Positions 1 to 7,697 of a stretch of 8,526 nucleotides of DNA are shown in pieces. This stretch comes from Verrucomicrobiota bacterium (GTDB lineage Bacteria > Verrucomicrobiota > Verrucomicrobiia > Opitutales > Opitutaceae): positions 1 to 8,526 of the forward strand of contig RFJS01000139.1 in assembly GCA_003694825.1 (NCBI GenBank), given 5' to 3'. The first letter of the stretch is position 1, and each line of letters starts with the position of its first letter. The notes beneath the pieces are model-generated. The model did no database searches and had not been told where the DNA came from. It saw only the letters and a program-made list of their open reading frames with translations. A program made the translations under genes and the position numbers.

Positions 1-1
1 A

Positions 2-154
2 ATCCTGCAGGAGGCTTTTGGCACGATCGGCATGGTCGGCTTTTTCGGAAACGGCGAGTTTGGCCCCGTCGGCGGGCGCAGTCACGTGCACGCCTATGCC
101 GCGACCGTGCTGTTGTTTGCCGGGCCGGAGCAAAGGGAGGACGACGACTTGTGA
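2..154 (+). CDS. C-terminal end of a probable FIST-domain sensor protein (5' part outside window)
   Basis: An open frame enters from the left edge and ends at TGA 152-154, giving about 50 residues. The visible peptide contains GMVGFFGNGEFGPVGGR followed by SHVHAYAATVLLF. This resembles the end of FIST C-terminal domains, where a GFF.xGE.GP.GGR segment is followed by a His-containing strand and a short hydrophobic strand. FIST proteins are cytoplasmic ligand-binding modules, proposed from gene context to sense small molecules such as amino acids, and are often linked to signalling domains. After the domain comes a short acidic tail (EQREDDDL). The stop overlaps the GTG start of the next gene, so the two are probably co-translated. 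Only the last part is visible, so the family call rests on one motif block and the full domain architecture is unknown. Confidence 0.55.
   Translation: MLQEAFGTIGMVGFFGNGEFGPVGGRSHVHAYAATVLLFAGPEQREDDDL
133..140 (+). promoter_or_regulatory. Ribosome binding site for the asparaginase-like gene
   Basis: The purine run AAGGGAGG lies 10 bases before the GTG at 151, inside the end of the upstream gene. It is a good Shine-Dalgarno match with slightly long spacing. It supports GTG 151 as the start, which also gives the N-terminus expected for the family (MKIHILTTGGTID). Confidence 0.6.
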
Positions 155-669
155 AGATCCATATTCTGACGACAGGCGGGACGATCGATAAGATCTACTT
201 CGATCAACTCAGTGAATACCAGGTGGGTGAGCCGCAGATCGGGGAGGTGTTGCGCGAGGTTCACGTCGCCATCGAATGGGAGATCGAGTCGATCCTGCGC
301 AAAGACAGTCTCGAGTTGACGGATGAGGACCGCGCGATGATCCGGCGCAGTGTCGAGGCGACCTCCTGTGATCGTGTTCTTGTGACCCACGGAACGGATA
401 CGATGTGCGAGACAGGACGCCTGCTCTGCGGCATTGAGGGAAAGACCATCGTGCTGACCGGATCGCTGGCCCCGGCCATGTTTAAAACGAGCGATGCCAT
501 CTTTAATATCGGCTTCGCTCTGGCCTGCGTTCAAATCCTGCCACCCGGTGTTTATATAGCGATGAACGGGCGTGTGTTCGATCCGCGGCGGTCACGGAAG
601 AATCGGGCGGCCAACATTTTTGAAGAGACCTCGGGCGAGCCGGATCGCGGAGCCCCAGATCGGGCTTGA
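151..669 (+). CDS. Small single-domain asparaginase-like protein
   Basis: This 172-residue protein matches the N-terminal (catalytic) domain of type I/II L-asparaginases, which hydrolyse asparagine to aspartate and ammonia. The first nucleophile motif TTGGTID is at residues 7-13 (Thr11 equivalent to Thr12 of E. coli AnsB). The second motif THGTDT is at 79-84 (Thr82, Asp83). Lys150 in RSRKNRAANIF aligns with the catalytic Lys162. Full-length asparaginases have about 320-350 residues with a second domain that completes the dimer active site. Here the protein ends soon after the Lys motif, as in a known group of stand-alone short asparaginase-domain proteins, so the length looks natural. No signal peptide is seen, so it should be cytoplasmic. 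The last ~12 residues (SGEPDRGAPDRA) look like a non-conserved tail. It starts with GTG, overlaps the FIST-like gene upstream and converges with the efflux operon. True asparaginase activity is uncertain. Confidence 0.85.
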   Translation: MKIHILTTGGTIDKIYFDQLSEYQVGEPQIGEVLREVHVAIEWEIESILRKDSLELTDEDRAMIRRSVEATSCDRVLVTHGTDTMCETGRLLCGIEGKTIVLTGSLAPAMFKTSDAIFNIGFALACVQILPPGVYIAMNGRVFDPRRSRKNRAANIFEETSGEPDRGAPDRA

Positions 670-698
670 GGGCCGGCAGGAGTCGGAAAGTCTCGGAA
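670..698. other. Convergent intergenic gap of 29 bp
   Basis: This gap lies between the stop of the plus-strand asparaginase-like gene and the stop of the minus-strand permease. I see no strong stem followed by a T-run on either strand. The nearest inverted repeat is a 5-bp stem at 651-666, inside the end of the asparaginase-like gene. Transcripts from both sides probably overlap or end by another mechanism. Confidence 0.5.
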
Positions 699-3600
699 TC
701 AACCGGGCCGGGAAGGGCTGTCGGTCTTGCGATCAGGTGTGCCGATGGCGGTTGCCGCTGTTCGCGCTGCGAGACGGCGAAGGTCATCGAGCAGCGTGTA
801 GGTGAGGGGGACGATAATCAGCGTGAGCAAGGTCGCGGCAAGCAACCCGCCCATCATGGTGCGACCGAGCGGCGCATAGGCGAAACCCATGATTTTGGAT
901 TCACCGAGCGCCATGGGGATCAGGCCGCATGCCGTGGTAAATGAGGTCATCATGATCGGCCGGAAGCGATGCGCCGCGGCCTGCCGGATGGCTTCCCGGC
1001 GGGGCATGCCGCCCTCCCGCAGCCGATTGATCAGATCGACGAGCACGATGGCGTTGTTCACCACCACGCCGATGAGGATGACGACGCCGATGCCCGACAT
1101 CTGGTCCAGCGGTGTGCCCGTGAGGAAGAGTGTCCAGAATACGCCGAGGAAGGCGAAGGGGACGGCGACGATGACGGCCATGGGAAGCACGAAGCTCTCG
1201 AAGAGGATGCCCATGAGCAGAAACACGAAGGTGACGGCCATGAGCACGGCGAAGGCCTGGTCCTGTTCGGACTCGCGCATCCGCCGGAACCCTTCGCCTT
1301 TGTCCCACCTGTAGCCGCGCGGTAGTTCGAAGCCGGCCATGGCGGTGTCGATGGAGGCGAACAGTGTTCGCGCATCGCGGGTCAGCGCCTTGGCGGTGAC
1401 CCGGAGCGCCGTCTGACGATTCTCGCGTCTTATTTGGCCGAGGGATCTGGATACACTCAGCTCGGCGAGTGCTTCGAGAGGGATGGCCTCCCCGGCGCGA
1501 TTGCGAAAGGTGAGACGACGGACATCCTGAAGCGTGGCGTCGTCGGCGTTTTTCAGTTGCACGGTCATATCGACCTCCCGGCCTTCCGGGGTGCGGTAGC
1601 GGCTGAGGCGAAGTCCGCGAAGCGTATTGGAAATGTTCATCGAAACCTCGCGCGCCTCGACGCCGAGGCGCCGCGTGCGATCGCGATCGAGGCGAATCTG
1701 CAGCTCGTTTTGGCCGCGCTCGAGTTCGGTCTCGGTCTCGAAGACGCCGGGGATGGTGGCGAGGCGGCGTTCGACCTCGCGGGCGAGCTCGACGAGGGTT
1801 TCGGTGTCTTCGCCGTAGAGCACGACGGAGGCGGAGGCCTCATCGTCGCCGCCGCCGGCGTCACCGCGCCGGGAGGTTCTTACGATGACGCCGGGCGACG
1901 TCTGGAGTGAGTCGAGGATCGTTTTTTCCAGTTCCTGTTTGGTGAGGCGCGGTTTTTTCCACCCCATATGGATGGCGAATTTCCGCCAGAGGACGGCATA
2001 CCAGTCCGTATTCTCGGGCTCGCTAAACTGGATGTAGATGCGGCCGCGATTGGACCATGAACGCGTATCGAGACGCTCGATGCCGAGCTCTTCACTACGA
2101 GCGAGGATTTGTTTCTCGAGAGCGATCAGTTCCGCGAGGGTTTGTTCGATGTCGTATCCCGAGGGCGTTTCGATAAAGAGCCGGACGGTCGTATCGGCGC
2201 GTCCGCCGTTACGCGGGCGTTCAACTTTCGAGTAGGGGATGACGATCGTGGCCATCGCGGCGACGATGAGAAGGGCGGCTTCGGTGCGATGGTTGAGCGC
2301 GCGGTCGAGGATCCGCAGGTAGAGACGGCGGAGCCAGGAGACAAGGCGCAGGTCGTGATGCCGGGTGCCGCGGGAGAGCTTCAGCGCCGCGAGCGGAATG
2401 AAGATCAGGGCGATGAAAAGCGAGGCCGCCAGCGAGCAGATCACCGGGACACCGAGGCGTATCATGTAGAAGGTGAACTCGCGGCCGCCGCTCATCAGCA
2501 GCAGGGGCAGGAAGACCACGATCGTCGTGAGTGTTGCCATGACGATCGCCAGTCCCACTTCCGCCGTTCCCTCGATGGAGGCGCGCCGGGCTTCGACGCC
2601 TTTCTGGCGCTTCCGGTAGATGTTCTCGATGATGACGATCGAGTTGTCGACAACGAGGCCGATGCTCAGGAGCAGCCCCATCATGGTCACCATGTTCAGC
2701 GACCAGTCGATGAAGTAGAGCACGACAACCGTCATCAACAGCGACAGGGGGATCGCCAGGGTTACGATCGTGGTCATGCGGGGCGATCTGAGAAAGAGAA
2801 AGAGCACGATCGCGGCGAAGAGACCGCCCCAGAGGCCGGAGTTGCGCAGGTTGTCGACAGATTCCTGCACGTGCCGGCCCTGGTCGAAGCGTATCTGAAA
2901 CTTCAATCCATCGAGTTCAGGCATCGCTTCCAGGTCGCGGAAGGTTTGGCGGACTGCGCGGGAAATCTTCACGATGTTCGCGCCGGAGGTCCGCTGGATT
3001 TCAATACCCACGGCCTGTTGACCGCCGACCCGGAAGATGCGCGTCATCTTCGGCGCCTTGTAGCTGACCGTGGCAATGTCCCGCAGGCGCAGGCCCTTTG
3101 TTGGATCGATAATGATGTTGGCGACTTCCTCGACGTCGGTGTAGCGGCCGATGGAACGGATGAAAAATTTCCGTCCGCCCTCGATGACCCAGCCGCCGGG
3201 CAGATTCTCGTCCTGCCCGCGAAGGCGGCTGATCAGCCGTGCCACGTCGATCCCGTGGGCGGCGACGCGATCCTGGTTGAGTTCGATGATAAGGTCTTTC
3301 CCCTCGTAGCCGAAGATATCGACGTTGCCGACGCCATCGATGCGCTGGAGGGCCGGTTGGACGATGGTTTCGAGAAGGTAGTCGACGTCCTCGCGATCCG
3401 GCGGGACTTGCACGGATGCTTCGATGATGGGGATGTCGTTCTCGTCGAAGCGGCGCACGTAGATGCGATCGATATCCTCGGGCATCTCCGGCATGATCCG
3501 GTCCATGCGGTCACGAACCTCGGCGTAGGCGTCGCGCAGATCGACATCGTTCTGGAAGGAGATGCCGACGTAGCAGAAGCCGGCGTTTGCATACGACCGC

Positions 3601-3866
3601 GTCGAACGCACGCCCGGTATCGTGCCGACGATTGCTTCGATGGGACGGGCGACATTGAGCTCGACGACGGTCGGGGTCGCATTGGGGAAGCGCACGTAGA
3701 CATTGAGCCGCTTTTCATCGAGCCCCTCGGGGAACATCGCTATCGGGATGCGGAGGTAGGCGATCACGCCCAGCACGAGCACGGCGAGCAGCGTCATCAG
3801 GACGGTGACCGGACGATCGACCGAGAAGCGGGGCAGCCAGCCGTGACGTGAATGAGCGTCGCTCAT
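699..3866 (-). CDS. RND efflux permease, AcrB/HAE-like, second permease of the operon
   Basis: This 1055-residue inner-membrane protein has the usual RND length and plan. TM1 is at about 19-38, followed by a large periplasmic domain, TM2-TM6 (about 343-494), TM7 (about 528-545), a second periplasmic domain, and TM8-TM12 (about 870-1027). TM4 carries GLVVDNSIVIIEN (Asp407, Asn408) and TM10 carries GVVVNNAIVLVD (Asn937, Asn938). The Arg and Thr of the TM11 region are kept (Arg967, Thr974 in RFRPIMMTS). It should export substrates by proton-driven cycling, working with an adaptor and an outer-membrane channel. The substrate cannot be read from sequence. Its ATG overlaps the upstream permease stop (ATGA), and the bases before it (CACCTC) are not a Shine-Dalgarno, so translation is probably coupled. 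A Trp- and Lys-rich stretch near 621-643 and a Gly/Asp-rich linker (about 667-677) look like local elaborations of the porter region. The two permeases are clearly divergent, not a recent duplication. Confidence 0.93.
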   Translation of the reverse strand: MSDAHSRHGWLPRFSVDRPVTVLMTLLAVLVLGVIAYLRIPIAMFPEGLDEKRLNVYVRFPNATPTVVELNVARPIEAIVGTIPGVRSTRSYANAGFCYVGISFQNDVDLRDAYAEVRDRMDRIMPEMPEDIDRIYVRRFDENDIPIIEASVQVPPDREDVDYLLETIVQPALQRIDGVGNVDIFGYEGKDLIIELNQDRVAAHGIDVARLISRLRGQDENLPGGWVIEGGRKFFIRSIGRYTDVEEVANIIIDPTKGLRLRDIATVSYKAPKMTRIFRVGGQQAVGIEIQRTSGANIVKISRAVRQTFRDLEAMPELDGLKFQIRFDQGRHVQESVDNLRNSGLWGGLFAAIVLFLFLRSPRMTTIVTLAIPLSLLMTVVVLYFIDWSLNMVTMMGLLLSIGLVVDNSIVIIENIYRKRQKGVEARRASIEGTAEVGLAIVMATLTTIVVFLPLLLMSGGREFTFYMIRLGVPVICSLAASLFIALIFIPLAALKLSRGTRHHDLRLVSWLRRLYLRILDRALNHRTEAALLIVAAMATIVIPYSKVERPRNGGRADTTVRLFIETPSGYDIEQTLAELIALEKQILARSEELGIERLDTRSWSNRGRIYIQFSEPENTDWYAVLWRKFAIHMGWKKPRLTKQELEKTILDSLQTSPGVIVRTSRRGDAGGGDDEASASVVLYGEDTETLVELAREVERRLATIPGVFETETELERGQNELQIRLDRDRTRRLGVEAREVSMNISNTLRGLRLSRYRTPEGREVDMTVQLKNADDATLQDVRRLTFRNRAGEAIPLEALAELSVSRSLGQIRRENRQTALRVTAKALTRDARTLFASIDTAMAGFELPRGYRWDKGEGFRRMRESEQDQAFAVLMAVTFVFLLMGILFESFVLPMAVIVAVPFAFLGVFWTLFLTGTPLDQMSGIGVVILIGVVVNNAIVLVDLINRLREGGMPRREAIRQAAAHRFRPIMMTSFTTACGLIPMALGESKIMGFAYAPLGRTMMGGLLAATLLTLIIVPLTYTLLDDLRRLAARTAATAIGTPDRKTDSPSRPG
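3863..3866 (-). other. ATGA stop-start overlap between the two permease genes
   Basis: Read on the minus strand, ATGA combines the ATG of the second permease (3866-3864) with the TGA of the first (3865-3863). No purine-rich ribosome binding site precedes it. This arrangement suggests translational coupling and a fixed ratio of the two permeases. Confidence 0.85.
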
Positions 3867-6800
3867 GAGGTGCGCAGCCGTCGGGTTTCGATCAGGAGGT
3901 AGACGCAGGGGATGACGATGAGGGTGAGCAGGGTGGAGGTCGTCAGGCCGGCGATGACGGTGATGGCCATCGGGGTTCGGATCTCCGCGCTCTCGCCGAG
4001 GCCGAGCGCCATCGGCGTGAGCCCGAGAACGGTGGTCAGCGTCGTCATGAGGATGGGCCGCAGGCGGGCGGCCGCGGCTTCACGCACCGCCCGGGGCAGC
4101 GCCATGCCGGAGCGCCGCAGCGTGTTGATGAAGTCGATGAGCACGATCGCGTTGTTGACGACGATGCCGGCGAGCATGATCAGCCCGATGAATACGATGA
4201 CGCTGATCGGCACCTGCAACAGCCAGAGGGCGGCCACCACGCCGATGAGGGCCAATGGCACGGTGAACATGATGATCAGGGGATGCAGGAGCGATTCGAA
4301 CTGGCTCGCCATGACGATGTAGACCAGGAACAGCGCCAGACCAAAGGCGAGGACGAGGCTGTTGATCGAGGTTTGCATCTCCTCGCGCTGACCGCTGATC
4401 AGGTAGCGGAATCCCGGAGGGAATGCCATTTCACTCAAGGCACTCTCGATCAGCGCCGTGGCGGTGCCGAGGTCGATGCCGTCGGTATTGGCCGTGATCA
4501 GTGCGGTGCGCTGCTGATCGACACGGCGGATTTCGCTGGGACCTTCGGCGATCTGGATCCGAGCGACAGCGTCGAGGGGGATGGATACCGGTGCGCCGGG
4601 GTTAACGACGAGGTGGCGCAACTCGTCGATGCCGAACCGGTCTTCCTCGCGGAGCCGCACGAGGATGTCGATCTGTTGCTCGCGCCGGCGAAAGTCGGTC
4701 GCGACGTAGCCCTGGATCTTGTTGCGCACCAGCTCGGCCACGCCGCCAAGGCTCAAGCCGAAGTCCGCGAGGCGATCGCGATTGTAGATCACCTGCAGTT
4801 CGGGATTTCCCGCCTGGAGGGTGGAGCGGACGTCGGCCAGTCCGGGGAGGCGGTTCAGGCGTTCCTGTGCCTCGAGACTGAGCCGGCGGAGGGTGGTGAG
4901 GTCATAGCCGCGGATCTCCACCTCGATCGGCGCGCGGAAGGTGAACAGCGCCGGATAGGAGACTTCCATCTCCATCTCGGGGATGTCCCGCACAGCGGTG
5001 CGGATCCGCCGGATCACCGCTTCCTCGGTGGCGGGCGTGGAGCCGTCGGCCAGCCGCACCATTACCTTTCCCGTGTGCTCACCCTCTTCGGCTGTGGAGC
5101 TTGCGGTTCGATCCGTGCCGATGCGCGAAGCGGTGCGGATGACTTCGGGCTGGTTGAGCGCGGCGCGCTCGACGGCGGCGGCGACCTCGGCAGTGCGTTC
5201 GAGCGGCGTGCCGACCGGCATAGTGATGTCGAGATTGAACTCCCCCTGATGCACCTGGGGGATCAGCTCGCGGCCGAGGCGAGGGAGGCCGGGCACGACG
5301 ACGGCGACGAACAGAAGCGCCGCCGTGGCGATAACCGCGGCGGGACGCGCCAGCGCCCAATCCAGGAAGCGGACATAGGCCGATTGTGTCAGGCGAATCA
5401 GCCGATCTGATACGGAAAGAACCGGCTTCGCCATCGGCGCGAGGACGGCCGCGCCGACACGTGCGCCGACCGTGACGGGGAGGGCAAGGAGAAGGGCGAG
5501 CAGATGCAGGCACCCGCCCAGCAGGCGCAGCACGGTGGCCGCGGCAAAGCGGAGCAGAATGAGTGTGCCGGCGACCGGCCATAAGGCACACCAGCCCAGG
5601 CGCGAAAGTCCGCGGGTGGCGCGGATGCGGGAATTGATGTGGAGAAAAGCATCCCGGCAGGCGCCGATCGTGGGTATCGCCGCGATGCCCGGCCAGACGA
5701 GGCGGTCCGTCCAGCCCGGGCGGGCGCCGCGAAGCCGATCGTGGGCGCGGGCCAGCCAGGTCTTTCGGTTCCCGTCCGTCGGCGAGCGCTTCTGCCGCCA
5801 CCACTCCACGGGACGCCACAGTGGCCAGGTGAAAACGATGAGATAGGCGGCGGCGCAGCGCCCGAGCAGCACGGCGAGTGTGCCGACGCCCCAGATGACG
5901 CGGATGAGAAAGGCCCCGATGAGGCGGCCAACAGTCGCGATAAAGTGGTGACGCGGATCGGTCGACGGCGCGAGAAAGGCCGTGCCCGCTTCGCGCGAAT
6001 CCTCACCGGCTTCCTTCGCGAGGTGGCCCAGCCGGCGGGAAGCGAGCATCGGGATGAAGAACAGCGCGACCACAAGCGAGGCGAGAAGGGAGAAGACGAC
6101 GGTCAGCGCCATGTCGCCGAAGATCTGGCCGGCGATCCCCTCGACGAAGACGATGGGGAAGAACACGGCGACGGTGGTCAGGGTCGAGGCGGTTACCGCC
6201 GTTCCCACTTCGCTGGTGCCGCGAACGACGGCGTCGATAAAGCCGTCTCCCTCCTCGCGGCATCGATGGATGCTCTCGAGCACGACAATGGCGTTGTCCA
6301 CGAGCATGCCCACTCCGAGGGCGAGGCCGCCGAGCGAGATGATGTTGAGGGAGACATCCGCGAGATACATCGGCGCGAAGGTCGCGACGATGGAGATGGG
6401 GATGGTGACGCCCACGATGAACGTCTGCGCGAGGTTGCGCAGGAAAAGGTAGAGCACCGCGATCGCGATCAGTCCGCCGACAAGGGCGTTTCCTTTGACC
6501 TCGTCGATCGACTGGCGAATGAAGACCGACTGGTCGGAGAGAACGTCGATGGATGCGCCCTGAGGCAGTGAATAGGCGATAAAGTCCGTCATCTTCCGGT
6601 GCAGCGCGGCTCGGCGGGCTTCCTGCATCCGGCGTTCCCGGCGTTGTTCGGGCGAGAGGTTTTGCGTGCCGGTCGACGGTGGTGCGTCCCCGGATGCCGA
6701 AAGCCCGCGGACATAGGCCTGCTGTGCCCTGGTTCCGAATACGACGTCACGGACGCGGTCGGCGACTTCGACGACGTTTGCCCCGGCTTCCTTGTAGATC

Positions 6801-7690
6801 TCGATCTCGATGCTCTCGACGCCGTTTACCCGCGTGATGACCTCACGTTCCTTGTGGGAGGAGCGCACGGTGGCAATATCGCGCAGGCGGATGTTGGCCC
6901 CGTTCTGCCGCGCGACGATCAGGTCGGCGATCTCTTCGAGCGAGCGGAATTCGTTGAGCGTGCGGACAAGGTATTCGGTCTGGCCCTCGCGGAGATTGCC
7001 GCCGGGGAGGTTGATGTTGTTTTGCGCCAGTCGGTTGATGACCTGCTGGATATCGAGCCGCAGCAGCGCGAGCTGTTGCTCATCGAGCGCGATTTGAAAC
7101 TCCTCTTCGAGTCCGCCCTTCACCTTAACCGCGGCGATCCCGGCCACGGCTTCGAGGCGGCGCTTGATCTCGTGGTCGGCCAGGTAGCGCAGTTCGTAGA
7201 GGGATTGCGGCCCGGCGAGTCCAAGGCGGAGAATCGGGTCGAGCGACGGATCGTAGCGCAGCAGCAACGGCCGTTCGGCGGCGTCCGGCAGGCGGACGCG
7301 ATCGATCTTTTCGCGAATGTCCTGGGCGACTGTCGCCATGTCGGTGCCCCAGGCGAACTCCATGATGATGTCGGATTGGCCGGCCTTGGAGATGGAGCTG
7401 ATGGAGACGAGGTTCGGGACGATCCCCAATTCCGCCTCGAGGCGGCGGGAGACGAGCGTCTCGACTTCTTCGGGTGCCGTCCCGGGAAACTCGGTGTGCA
7501 CCGTGAGCGTCGGATAGCTGATGTCGGGCATCAGCGTGAGGGAGAGGCGGGTGTAGGAGACCCAGCCGAACACGGCGACGGCCATGACGACCATCAGGAT
7601 CGCGACGGGACGGCGGGTGGTGAAGGCAAAGAAACCGTCCGTTTTCCGGTGAGCCGGGGACGGGGAGGACTGGTCGGTGCGGGAAGTCAT
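3863..7690 (-). CDS. Oversized RND efflux permease with an extra membrane-loop insertion, first permease of the operon
   Basis: This 1275-residue RND permease is about 230 residues longer than AcrB-type proteins. The core is standard. TM1 is near 28-46, and LPDISYPTLTV-type porter strands follow. TM2-TM6 lie near 401-550, with GMLVDNAIVVLE in TM4 (Asp465, Asn466). TM7 is near 783-801, and TM8-TM12 near 1108-1266, with GIVVNNAIVLID in TM10 (Asn1179, Asn1180) and RLRPILMTT at 1209-1217. Two insertions explain the extra length: a charged one at about 318-373 in the periplasmic porter region, and a hydrophobic Trp/Cys-rich one at about 555-770 between TM6 and TM7. The start is set at ATG 7690, 7 bases after the adaptor's stop. 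The frame stays open upstream to another ATG at 7822, but that stretch is Arg/Ser-rich, overlaps the adaptor and does not look like a permease N-terminus. It is an inner-membrane proton-driven exporter, probably working with the adjoining adaptor. Substrate unknown. Confidence 0.92.
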   Translation of the reverse strand: MTSRTDQSSPSPAHRKTDGFFAFTTRRPVAILMVVMAVAVFGWVSYTRLSLTLMPDISYPTLTVHTEFPGTAPEEVETLVSRRLEAELGIVPNLVSISSISKAGQSDIIMEFAWGTDMATVAQDIREKIDRVRLPDAAERPLLLRYDPSLDPILRLGLAGPQSLYELRYLADHEIKRRLEAVAGIAAVKVKGGLEEEFQIALDEQQLALLRLDIQQVINRLAQNNINLPGGNLREGQTEYLVRTLNEFRSLEEIADLIVARQNGANIRLRDIATVRSSHKEREVITRVNGVESIEIEIYKEAGANVVEVADRVRDVVFGTRAQQAYVRGLSASGDAPPSTGTQNLSPEQRRERRMQEARRAALHRKMTDFIAYSLPQGASIDVLSDQSVFIRQSIDEVKGNALVGGLIAIAVLYLFLRNLAQTFIVGVTIPISIVATFAPMYLADVSLNIISLGGLALGVGMLVDNAIVVLESIHRCREEGDGFIDAVVRGTSEVGTAVTASTLTTVAVFFPIVFVEGIAGQIFGDMALTVVFSLLASLVVALFFIPMLASRRLGHLAKEAGEDSREAGTAFLAPSTDPRHHFIATVGRLIGAFLIRVIWGVGTLAVLLGRCAAAYLIVFTWPLWRPVEWWRQKRSPTDGNRKTWLARAHDRLRGARPGWTDRLVWPGIAAIPTIGACRDAFLHINSRIRATRGLSRLGWCALWPVAGTLILLRFAAATVLRLLGGCLHLLALLLALPVTVGARVGAAVLAPMAKPVLSVSDRLIRLTQSAYVRFLDWALARPAAVIATAALLFVAVVVPGLPRLGRELIPQVHQGEFNLDITMPVGTPLERTAEVAAAVERAALNQPEVIRTASRIGTDRTASSTAEEGEHTGKVMVRLADGSTPATEEAVIRRIRTAVRDIPEMEMEVSYPALFTFRAPIEVEIRGYDLTTLRRLSLEAQERLNRLPGLADVRSTLQAGNPELQVIYNRDRLADFGLSLGGVAELVRNKIQGYVATDFRRREQQIDILVRLREEDRFGIDELRHLVVNPGAPVSIPLDAVARIQIAEGPSEIRRVDQQRTALITANTDGIDLGTATALIESALSEMAFPPGFRYLISGQREEMQTSINSLVLAFGLALFLVYIVMASQFESLLHPLIIMFTVPLALIGVVAALWLLQVPISVIVFIGLIMLAGIVVNNAIVLIDFINTLRRSGMALPRAVREAAAARLRPILMTTLTTVLGLTPMALGLGESAEIRTPMAITVIAGLTTSTLLTLIVIPCVYLLIETRRLRTS
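5381..6028 (-). other. Segment encoding the TM6-TM7 cytoplasmic-loop insertion of the first permease
   Basis: This covers residues about 555-770. In AcrB the TM6-TM7 link is roughly 40 residues; here it is about 230. Hydrophobic runs occur near 584-625 and 697-755, with a weaker one near 664-678, separated by a basic stretch (about 626-663). It holds 10 of the protein's 14 Trp (600, 622, 625, 630, 631, 645, 660, 666, 700, 704) and 4 of its 6 Cys (612, 678, 701, 727). For the second half of the pump to keep its normal orientation, any real membrane crossings in it must be even in number. It stays in frame and shows no obvious base-composition break. Confidence 0.75.
6572..6739 (-). other. Segment encoding a charged periplasmic insertion of the first permease
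   Basis: This covers residues about 318-373, between the helix ending ANVVEVADRVRDVV and the strand LPQGASIDVLSDQS that leads into TM2. Typical RND proteins join these with only a few residues. The insertion begins with a flexible Ser/Pro/Thr-rich part and continues as an Arg/Glu/Ala-rich stretch (SPEQRRERRMQEARRAALHR) likely to be helical. The second permease lacks it. Confidence 0.7.
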
Positions 7691-7697
7691 CGGGGCG

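Noticed and set aside
651..666. Inverted repeat AGCCC-CAGATC-GGGCT as a terminator between the convergent genes
   Set aside because: The stem has only 5 base pairs, it lies inside the asparaginase-like coding region, and no T-run follows on either strand. This is expected by chance in high-GC DNA.
2109..3851. Long plus-strand open frame (580 codons) opposite the second permease
   Set aside because: It lies wholly antisense to a clear RND gene, its translation is rich in Asp/His/Arg with no recognisable fold, and such frames are common opposite high-GC genes. Similar long plus-strand frames opposite the first permease and the adaptor are rejected for the same reason.
1021..4190. Similar stretches near 1030-1090 and 4120-4190 as a DNA repeat
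   Set aside because: Both encode the conserved TM10 motif of the two permeases; the similarity is protein homology, not a separate repeat element.
3863..7690. Large permease as a fusion of two genes or a frameshifted pseudogene
   Set aside because: A single frame runs through all twelve expected TM helices in order; the extra residues are in-frame insertions, not a second protein end or start.
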